From Hippasteria phrygiana (Eukaryota; Echinodermata; Asteroidea; Valvatida; Goniasteridae): 64,000 bases of DNA. Under the pieces are notes generated by a model, which saw only the letters and a program-made list of their open reading frames with translations, was not told where the DNA came from and made no database searches. Shown here in pieces: positions 54,356-64,000 of this stretch (positions within the stretch are counted from its first letter, which is position 1; each line of letters opens with the position of its first letter). Made by a program: the position numbers and the translations under genes. The stretch is taken from contig JAZGUH010000122.1 in NCBI GenBank assembly GCA_037893225.1, forward strand, positions 62,001 through 126,000, read 5' to 3'.

Positions 54356-57081
54356 TTCTTCTTACTTTAGTTCTATCCTAAATCCCATAGACTTTGTACA
54401 CGAATTTTATGACAGCCACTTTGGTCACTAAACAATCTCAGATCTTAATTAAACTTAACACAAACCTAGACCCGAACCTGAAATTGTATGCCGAAGAGTG
54501 ACGTCATGATGACGTCATCACGTGATTTTTTATGATTTTTTGAATTTTGAAAATCGTAACATTCTTTTCAATATATCTAGCACACAAAACAAGATATTTT
54601 CAAAATTCTTTTTGTTATAGCTTTGGTATGTCTCAAAGATATGCCCTAAAAAGCGAAAATTGTTTGACGTCATGATGACGTCATCAAATTACTATTTTTT
54701 GTTAAACGCATGTAAGTTTCAATTCGATTACAAAAATGTATACATTGAATTTTTCTGTACCTAATTCCAAAATTTCATGATCGTAGCTCACTCAAGTAAG
54801 AAATAGCAGCCATTTCAAAATTTAGACCAAATTCAATATAACACAAAGGAATTCTGGGACGGGCAGATAACCATGGGTATTTTGTGCTTGCTGTTTATAA
54901 AAGGGGTTGATTTCTAGTCTTTTTTCAAGTCGCTGAATTTTTGAAGTATTAAAATCGTAACATTCTTTTCAATATATCTAGCGAACAAAACAAGATATTT
55001 TCAAAATTATTTTTGTTATAGGTTTGGTATGTCTCAAAGATATGCCCTAAAAAGCGAAAATTGTGTGACGTCATGATGACGTCATCAAAAATATGTGTTT
55101 TTTTTAACGCATGTAAGGGTCAATCCGATTACAAAAATGTATACATTGTATTTTTCTGTACCCAATTCCAAAATTTCATGATCGTGGCTCACTCAAGTAA
55201 GAAATGACAGCCATTTCAAAATTTAGACCAAATTCAATATAACACAAAGGAATTCTGGGACGGGCTGATAACCATGGCTATTATGAGCTTGCTGTTTATA
55301 AAAGGGGTTGATTTCTAGTCTTTTTTCAAGTCGCTGAATTTCTAAATTGTTTAAATCGTAACATTCTTTTCAATATATCTAGCGAACAAAACAAGATATT
55401 TTCAAAATTCTTTTTGTTATAGCTTTGGTATGTTTCAAAGATATGCCCTAAAAAGCGAAAATTGTGTGACGTCATGATGACGTAACAAAATAAATCTGTT
55501 TTCAAGTCGCTAGAATAGTGCCCATAGCATTGTAAACGTTTTCTTTCTTACCGGCCACTTTGGCTACTTTTAAACTTGGCAGACACTTACCCCAACTGCT
55601 CACAATGTGTGCCGACCTTTTACGTCATGATGACGTCATCACATGTCACGTGACGTCATCTTAAAGATGATTTTTCAAGGGCCCATATCTAGAGAGCCGT
55701 AGGTCCGATTGCCTTTAAACCCGGTATGTTGGTAGACCACCACGTGTTATAGATGAAAATTTACGTGACGTCATGATGACGTCATCATACGATTTTATAG
55801 TAATTTTAAAGTTTTTGAACATTAAAGTTTCTTAAAGCCATATCTCATCAACAGAACATGCTAAATCCAAAATTCTTTTTGGAATAGCTTTGTTAGCTCC
55901 TATATTCTTTCACATAAATGGGAAAATGTGTGACGTCATCATGACGTCATCAAAAATGTTCTTTTTTGAAACACATATAAGGGTACGTTCGATCGTCATA
56001 AAAATTGCTGGGTAGGTAGATAATGCTACTAGCATGTAAAATCCAAAGTGACGTCATGATGACGTCATCGGCTGATTTTCTATGAAATTTTTAGTTCTAT
56101 CCCAAATCCCATAGACTTTGTAGACGAATTTTGTAAGTGGCACTTTGGTCACTAAACAACCTCAGATCTTAATCAGGCTTAACACAAACAAAGACCCTAA
56201 GCTGAAAATGTATGCCGAAACGTGACGTCATGATGACGTCATCACGTGTCACGTGACGTCATCCTAAACGTGCATTTTTCAAGGGCCCATATCTAGAGAA
56301 CCGTATGTCCGATTGCCTTTAAACCTGGTATGTTGGTGGGCCACCACGTGTTATAGATGAAAATTGAGGTGACGTCATGATGACGTCACCATACGATTTT
56401 ATAGTAATTTTAAAGTTTTTGAACCTTAAAATTTGTTAAAGCCATATCTTGTCAACAGAACATGCTAAATTCAAAATCCTTTTTGTAATAGTTTTGTTAG
56501 CTCCTATATTCTTTCACATAAATGTGAAAAATGTGTGACGTCATCATGACGTCATCAAAAATGTGCTTTTTTGAAACACATATAAGGGTACGTCCGATCG
56601 TCATAAAAATTAGTGGGTAGGTAGATAGTGCTACTAGCATGTACAATCCAAAGTGACGTCATGATGACGTCATCGGCTGATTTTCTATAAATTGTTTAGT
56701 TCTATCCCAAATCCCATAGACTGTACACGACATTTGTAAGAGCCACTTTGGTCACTAAACAATTTCAGATCTTAATCAGACTTAACACAAACATACACCC
56801 TAAGCTGAAATTGTATGCCGAAGAGTGACGTCATGATGACGTCATCGTGTGTGTAAAGTGACATAAACTTCTCCGTTAAATTTTTTAGTTTGAATTTTAG
56901 GTCCTACTAACCTAAGGTCTTTATTACATTGTACATTTACCATACACATTCGCCGTATAAAAAATTACCCTATTTTGTATTTTGTCTTCTCTTGATAATA
57001 AACAAGATGATATCCAATGAAATAGTGAAAATAACGGAAAAGCCCTCTGTTCTGTTAACCAACAGACAGACAGAGCTCTAG
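54356..57081. repeat. Array unit 5, 2.7 kb
   Basis: Two 401-type modules, then the CCATATCTAGAGAACCGTA type. It ends with a different hairpin (CTGTTCTGTTAACCAACAGA region, about 57048-57075) and CTAG 57078-57081. Confidence 0.75.
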
Positions 57082-59759
57082 TTTTTATTTCTTTTTCTTC
57101 TTCTTCTTACTTTAGTTCCATCCCAAATCCCATAGACTTTGTACACGAATTTTATAGGTGGCACTTTGGTCACTAAACAATCTCAGATCTTAATCAAACT
57201 TAATACAAACATAGACCCTAACCTGAAATTGTATGCCGAAGAGTGACGTCATGATGACGTCATCACGTGATTTTTTATGAATTTTTGAATTCTTAAAATC
57301 GTAACATTCTTTTCAATATATCTAGCGAACAAAACAAGATAATTTCAAAATTCTTTTTGTTATAGCTTTGGTATGTCTCAAAGATATGCTCTAAAAATCG
57401 AAAATTGTGTGACGTCATGATGACGTCATCAAAAATGTGGTTTTTCTTAAACGCTTGTAAGGGTCAATCCGATTACAAAAATGTATACATTGAATTTAGC
57501 TGTACCTAATTCCAAAATTTCATCATCGTGGCTCACTCAAGTAAGAAATAACAGCAATTTCAAAATTTAGACCAAATTCAATATAACACAAAGGAATTCT
57601 GGGAAGGGCAGATAACCATGGCTTAAAAGAGCATGCTGTTTATAAAAGGGGTTGATTTCTAGTCTTTTTTCAAGTCGCTGAATTCTTGAATTGCTAAAAT
57701 CGTAACATTCTTTTAAATATATCTAGCGAACAAAACAAGATTTTTTCAAAATTTTATTTTGTTATAGCTTTGGTATGTCTCAAAGATATGTCCTAAAAAG
57801 CGAAAATTGTGTGACGTCATGATGACGTCATCAAACAATTTTTTTTTTTAAACGCTTGTAAGGGGCAATCCGATTACAAAAATGTATACATTGAATTTAT
57901 CTGTACCTAATTCCAAAATTTCATGATCGTGGCTCACTCAAGTAAGAAATACCAGCCATTTCAAAATTTAGACCAAATTCAATATAACACAAAGGAATTC
58001 TGGGAAGGGCGGATAACCATGGCTTAAATGTGCATGCTGTTTATAAAAAGGGTTGATTTCTAGTCTTTTTTCAAGTCGCTAGACTATTGCCCATAGCATT
58101 TGTAAACGTTTTCTTTCTTACCGTCCACTTTGGCTACTTTTAAACGAGGCAAACACTTACCCCAACTGCTCACAATGTGTGCCAAACTTTTACGTCATGA
58201 TGACGTCATCACATGTCACGTGACGTCATCTTAAAGGGGCAGTTTTTGAAGCCATATATCTACAAAAGTACAAGTTCGATTAAGTTGAAACGTAATATCT
58301 AGGTATGCCACCGGGTGTTATAGATGGAAATTGACATGACGTCATGATGACGTCATCACATGTCACGTGACGTCATCTTAAATGTGATTTTTCAAGGGCC
58401 GATATCTAGAGAACCGTAGTTCGGATTGCCTTTAAACCTGGTATGTTGGTGGCCCACCACGTGTTATAGATGAACATTTAGGTGACGTCAAGATGACGTC
58501 ACAATACGATTTTATAGTAATTTTAAAGTTTTTGAACCTTAAAGTTTCTTAAAGTCATATCTCATCAACAGAACATGCTAAATTCAAAATTCTTTTTGGA
58601 ATAGATTTGTAAGCTCCTATATTCTTTCACATAAATGGGAAAAATGTGTGACGTCATCATGACGTCATCAAAAATGTACTTTTTTGAAACACATATAAGG
58701 GTACGTCCGATCGTCATAACAATTGGTGGGTGGGTAGATAATACTACTAGCATGTAAAATCCAAAGTGACGTCATGATGACGTCATCGGCTGATTTTCTA
58801 TGAATTGTTTTGTTCTATCCCAAATCCCTTAGACTTTGTACACGAATTTTGTAAGTGGCACTTTGGTCACTAAACAACCTCAGATCTTAATGAGACTTAA
58901 CACAAACAAAGACCCTTAGCTGAAAATGTATGCCGAAGAGTGACGTCATGATGACGTCATCACGTGTCACGTGACGTCATCATAAAGGTGCATTTTTCAA
59001 GGGCCCATATCTAGAGAACCGTAGGTCCGATTGCCTTAAAACCTGCTATGGTGGTAGACAAGTACGTGTTATAGATGAAAATTGAGGTGACGTCATGATT
59101 ACGTCATCATACGATTTTATAATAATGTTTAAGTTTTTTAACTTTAAAATTTAATAAAGCCATATCTTGTCAACAGAACATGCTAAATTCAAAATTCTTT
59201 TTGTAATACCTTTGTTAGCTCCTAGTATCTTTCACATAAATGTGAAAAATGTGTGACGTCATCATGACGTCATCAAACATTTGCTTTTTTGAAACACATA
59301 TAAGGGTACGTCCGATCGTCATAAAAATTAGGGGGTAGGTAAATAGTGCTACTAGCATGTCAAATCCAAAGTGACATCATGATGACGTCATCGGCTGATT
59401 TTCTATGAATTTTTAGTTCTATCCAAAATCCCATAGACTGTACACGACATTTGTAAGAGCCACTTTGGTCACTAAACAATTTCAGATCTTAATCAGACTT
59501 AACACAAACATACACCCTAAGCTGAAATTGTATGCCGAAGAGTGACGTCATAATGACGTAATCGTGTGTGTAAAGTGACATAAACTTCTACGTTAAAGGT
59601 CTTTATTACATTGTCCATTTACCATACACATTCGCCGTATAAAAAATTACCCTATTTTGTTTTTGTTTATTAATAATAAACAAGATGATATCCAATGAAA
59701 TAGTGAAAATAACGGAAAAGCCCTCTGTTCTGTTGACCAACAGACAGACAGAGCTCTAG
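57082..59759. repeat. Array unit 6, 2.7 kb, sister of unit 5
   Basis: Same module order as unit 5 and the same CTCTGTTCTGTTGACCAACA hairpin, ending CTAG 59756-59759. Confidence 0.75.
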
Positions 59760-62735
59760 TTTTTTTTTGTTTTTTTTCTTTTTCAGACTTTTTGCCCATA
59801 GCGTTTGTACACGATTTCTTTCTGCCAGGCACTTTGGCTACTTTTATGCAGCCGATTGCCTTTAAACTTAACAGACACTCAGACCAACTGCTCAGAATGC
59901 ATGCCGAACTTTTACGTCATGATGACGTCATCACGTGATTTTTTACGAATTTTTGAATTTTGAAAATCGTAACATTCATTAAATTATATCTAGCGAACAA
60001 AACAAGATATTTTCAAAATTCTTTTTGTTATAGCTTTGGTATGTCTCAAAGATATGCCTTAAAAAGCGAAAATTGTGTGACGTCATGATGACGTCATCAA
60101 AAATGCTTTTTTTTTTTAACGCATGTAAGGGTCAATCTGATTACAAAAATGTATATATTGAATTTTGCTGTACCCAATTCCAAAATTTCATGATCGTGGC
60201 TCACTCAAGTAAGAAATAACAGCCATTTCAAAATTTAGACCAAATTCAATATAACACAAAGGAATTCTGGGACGGGCAGATAACCATGGCTATTATGTGC
60301 TTGCTGCTTATAAAAGGGGTTGATTTCTAGTCTTTTTTCAAGTCGCTAAATTTTTGAAGTTTTAAAATCGTAACATTCTTTTCAATATATCTAGCGAACA
60401 AAACAAGAAATTTTCAAAATTATTTTTGTTACAGCTTTGGTATGTCTCAAAGATATGCCCTAAAAAGCGAAAATTGTGTGACGTCATGATGACGTCATCA
60501 ACAAATCTTTTTTTTTTAAACGCATGTAAGGGTCAATCCGATTAGAAAAATGTATATATTGAATTTTCCTGTACCTAATTCCAAAATTTCATGATCGTGG
60601 CTCACTCAAGTAAGAAATAGGAGCCATTTCAAAATTTAGACCAAATTCAATATAACACAAAGGAATTCTGGGAAGGGCTGATAACCATGGCTTAAATGTG
60701 CATGCTGTTTATAAAAAGGGTTGATTTGTAGTCTTTTTTCAAGTCGCTGAATTTTTTAAGTTTTAGAATTGTAACATTCTTTTCAATATATCTAGCGAAC
60801 AAAACAAGATATTTTCAAAATTCTTTTTGTTATAGCTTTGGTATGTCTCAAAGATATGCCATAAAAAGCGAAAATTGTGTGACGTCATGATGACGTCATA
60901 AAAAAAATTCTTTTTTCAAGTCGCTAGAATATTGCACATAGCATTTGTAAACGTTTTCTTTCTTACCGGCCACTTTGGCTACTTTTAAACTTGGCAGACA
61001 CTTACACCAACTGCTAACAATGTTTGCCGAACTTTTACGTCATGATGACGTCATCACATGTCACGTGACGTCATCTTAAAGGGGCATTTTTTCGAAGCCA
61101 TATATCTACAAAAGTACAAGTCCGATTAAGTTGAAACGTAATATCTAGGTATGCCAACGGGTGTTATAGATGAACATTGACATGATGTTATGATGACGTC
61201 ATCACATGTCACGTGACGTCATCTTAAAGGGGCAGTTTTTGAAGCCATATATCTACAAAAGTACAAGTCCGATTCAGTTGGAACGTAAGGTATGCCACCT
61301 GGTGTTATAGATGAAAATTGACATGACGTTATGATCAAGTCATAACATGTCACGTGGTGTCATCTTAAAGGGGCACTCGCTAGATTATTGCCTATAGCAT
61401 TTGTACACGTTTTCTTTCTTACCGGCACTTTGGGTACTTTTAAACTTGGCAGACACTTAGACTAACTGCTCACAATGTGTGCCGAACTTTTACCTCTTGA
61501 TGACGTCATGACATGCCACGTGACGTCATCTTAAAGGGGCAGTTTTTGAAGCCATATATCTACAAAAGTACAAATTCGATTAAGTTGAAAGTAATATCTA
61601 GGTAGCCCAGTAGGTTTATAGCTGAAAATTGACATGACATTATCATAATTGATGTCATCACATGTCACGTGACGTCATCTTAAAGGGGCAGTTTTTGAAG
61701 CCATATGTCTACAAAAGCACAAGTCCGATTAAGTTCAAAAGTAATATCTAGGTAGCCCAGTAGGTTTTTAGATAAAAATTGAATTGACGTTATGATGACG
61801 TCATCACATGTCACGTGACGTCATCTTAAAGGGGTAGTTTTTGAAGCCATATATAAACAAAATTACAAGTTCGATTAAGTTGAAAAGTAATATCTAGGTA
61901 GCCCAGTAGGTTTATAGCTGAAAATTGACATGACATTATCATGATGTCATCACATGTCACGTGACGTCATCTTAAAGGGGCAGTTTTTGAAGCCATATCT
62001 ACAAAAGTACAAGCTCGATTAAGTTGAAATGTAATATCTAAGTAGGCCAGCAGGTTTATAGATGAAAATTGACATGACGTTATGATGACTTCATCACACG
62101 TCACCTGACGTCATCTTAAAGGAGCAGTTTTTGAAGCCACATATAAACAAAAGTACAAGTTCGATTAAGTTGAAATGTAATATCTAGGTACGTCTGCAAG
62201 TTTATAGATGAAAATTGACATGACATTATGATGATGTCATCACATGTCACGTGACGTCATCTTAAAGGTGGATTCTTCGAAGCCATATATCTACAGAATT
62301 ACAAGTCCAATGAAATTGAAACGTGATATGTAGGTATGCTAGCAGGCGTTATTGACAAAAATTACATGACGTCATGATGACATCATTATACGATTTTCTA
62401 GTAATTTTTAAGTTTTTAAACCCCAAAGCCATATCTCATCAAACCTACATGCTAATTTCAAAAAACAATTTGTAATACATTTGTTAGGTGATAGGTACTT
62501 ACATATGAATGTGCAAAATGTGTGACATCACAATGACATCATCATGGTCACAAACTGCAAGTATGCTCACATTTCCAAAACAATTATGATTAAGGATACG
62601 TAATTGCTTGAATGTAAAACAAGATTTTGTTTCATCTACCATTGATATCTCATCAAGAATTAGAATCATACTCCCACAAAAAAAAAAAAAACACCCGAAA
62701 CAGCCCTGTGTTTGTACACAAACACCAGTTTCTAG
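59760..62735. repeat. Array unit 7, 3.0 kb, sister of unit 4
   Basis: Repeats the order of unit 4 (401 type, then 146-bp block 61050-62270). Ends GTGTTTGTACACAAACAC and CTAG 62732-62735, followed by TTTCTCATTGG non-array sequence. Confidence 0.78.
61050..62270. repeat. 146-bp tandem repeat block B
   Basis: CACGTG (CACCTG at 62102) starts at 61062, 61210, 61351, 61517, 61666, 61812, 61958, 62102 and 62248; most later spacings are 144-149. 61318-62000 tracks 53180-53870 closely at an offset of 8139 bp. Confidence 0.92.
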
Positions 62736-63007
62736 TTTCTCATTGGTTTTGTGTGTACTGAGAATGCGCGATAAGTCAACGAGTCGGTGTTTAACGGAGT
62801 CTGATTTTCTCGTTTTCCCCAACATCTTATTGTTCTACAAACAGAGTCAGGATCTCTGAATACAATTCATGTATCTAAAGTTCACGAGGTTTACAGCCAT
62901 CTGATGTTTCCGGGTTTTCAAGTTGAACACTTCCAATGTCTCATGTAGGACAAATTGCTGTGCGGCTGCTTCAGGGATGAGGACGTCCATCTTCGCTCAG
63001 ATAAACC

Positions 63008-63123
63008 AGTGGTGGGGGGGGGGGGGGGGGGGGGGGTGGGGTTTAAAGGGGGACCAGTCAAATGTTCTGTGCAGATTTTCAAACTTTTCTTAGAAATATT
63101 TTTAGCACACCGATGTCCCGATA

Positions 63124-63160
<37 letters not shown>

Positions 63161-64000
63161 AAAAAATGAAAAGCGAAGCCTAAGGAGAAATCGTTTTCAA
63201 TAATGGACAGCGCCCATAATGGGCAGTGGTTTTAATAGTCTTTACACCACTGTTTACTTCCATACATATCAATAGTTAATTAAGGTCATTTTATCAAAAC
63301 AATCAAGTTAAAGGTACGCTGATTGAGCTTGAGACACCGTATACATGAGATTCCTACATCTAAATGACATCTATTGGACAAAACACCAAAATTTACACTC
63401 GTTTCAATTCCTTCAGTATAAAAAAGTAAGTCCTTTTTTTTTTTTTAAAGAGTTTCCATCATCCATTAAAATCTAGTCAAATATTTACACGCTTTGCCGG
63501 AGACCTACCGAATTGTCACAAGGACAGCAAATAGCAAAGTAAAGAATTTAGCAGTCTGTCTTTTATAAACGTTCCCAAAATTTTGAAGTTTCATTTTTCA
63601 TTTGATTTCCGTATAAACTAGCTCGTTTCGAATCTATGACTTACCAACATTTTCTTCAACGTTTTCACGAGTTTTTTTGCAGGAATGTTTTTGTACAGTT
63701 ATGGCGCCTTCAATTGAGATGGATTTCTTTCTATGGCCAAACTAAAATAACACCCTTTTGCAGGACGAAATTGGAAAGATTTGAAATAGAAAAACACCAC
63801 CCTCTTTTTACTTCAAATGAAAACCAGCATGTAGATCATGTCGGTATTGTTGTTACACATGATGAGTGAGAACAACGTGGACTGGACATTTCACGGCTTG
63901 TGTGAGAATGGGAAAAGAAATTAATTTCGATAAAAGGTCTCGCCCGATCAACCACGCTTTCCAGAGAGTCAAGACACAATGGTGCAATAAAATATGCATG
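63008..64000. repeat. Dispersed module, copy 3, cut by window end
   Basis: G tract 63014-63037, C tract 63126-63157, then the same order as copy 2 at 43056, continuing past base 64000. Confidence 0.85.

Larger units (their letters stand above)
46650..62735. repeat. 16-kb tandem array built on paired CRE palindromes
   Basis: Dozens of copies of TGACGTCATGATGACGTCA (two TGACGTCA sites sharing a 19-bp odd palindrome), usually followed by TCA or TCACGTGA. Intervening text falls into recurring modules: a 284-bp type (46785-49350, 49610-50370), a 401-bp type, a 146-bp type, and a CCATATCTAGAGAACCGTAG type (55660-59400). No coding sequence with family signatures. Confidence 0.93.

Noticed and set aside
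61062..62270. Pol III B box in AGTTCGATTAAG of the 146-bp units
   Set aside because: It matches only part of GGTTCGANNCC, has no A box at proper distance, and many copies are changed at key positions.
46650..62735. CRISPR array or CRISPR-like repeat/spacer system
   Set aside because: Periods are 146-401 bp, spacers are themselves repeats, and this is animal DNA with no cas genes.

Overview
This is eukaryotic, animal nuclear DNA. Two genes are split into short exons with GT..AG introns, and most of the rest is transposon and tandem-repeat sequence. The gene content (an Apaf-1 with CARD, NB-ARC and a long WD40 tail, a diphthamide J-protein and a secreted C-type lectin) and the many hAT-like and TTAA-type elements point to an invertebrate, probably a marine one such as an echinoderm, hemichordate or cephalochordate. 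The sequence alone does not fix the species.

Left part, 1-28 kb: one large minus-strand gene, an Apaf-1 (apoptotic protease-activating factor 1) orthologue. I could place 20 coding exons from the ATG at 27982 down to 696. Every exon junction keeps the reading frame, giving 1017 residues: CARD (two exons), NB-ARC ATPase with Walker A and B, winged-helix/VHD region, then ten WD40 blades with one blade per phase-0 exon of 120-127 bp. About five more blades should lie beyond the left edge. Its introns hold layered elements: hAT-like elements with subterminal GAGTAC or AAGTC repeats, TTAA-flanked MITEs, foldbacks, a broken LINE and a 66-bp tRNA-like tandem array.

Middle, 28-39 kb: a repeat-filled divergent intergenic region of about 3.5 kb, including a 630-bp near-perfect foldback. 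Then come a complete four-exon plus-strand DPH4/DNAJC24 gene (31496-34276, 157 aa) and an intronless plus-strand C-type lectin CDS (37843-38370, 175 aa). The lectin ends just after what looks like the first residues of a discoidin (F5/8C) domain.

Right part, 39-64 kb: I found no protein gene. It has a SINE-like copy, a 1.1-kb terminal-inverted-repeat element, dispersed modules duplicated at 36/44 kb and at 41.5/43/63 kb, and then about 16 kb (46.1-62.7 kb) of layered tandem repeats. These begin with eight poly(T)-separated hairpins whose stems vary in a compensating way. They continue as units built around the 19-bp palindrome TGACGTCAT-G-ATGACGTCA, a doubled CRE/ATF site, often next to CACGTG. 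Periods of about 146, 284 and 401 bp occur inside larger units of 1.1-3.4 kb that end in a short hairpin plus CTAG before a T tract, like Helitron 3' ends. This array is the most unusual thing in the window.

The three genes are linked only by position: apoptosome platform, diphthamide synthesis and a secreted lectin are not one pathway. No CRISPR array, rRNA gene or convincing functional tRNA gene was found.
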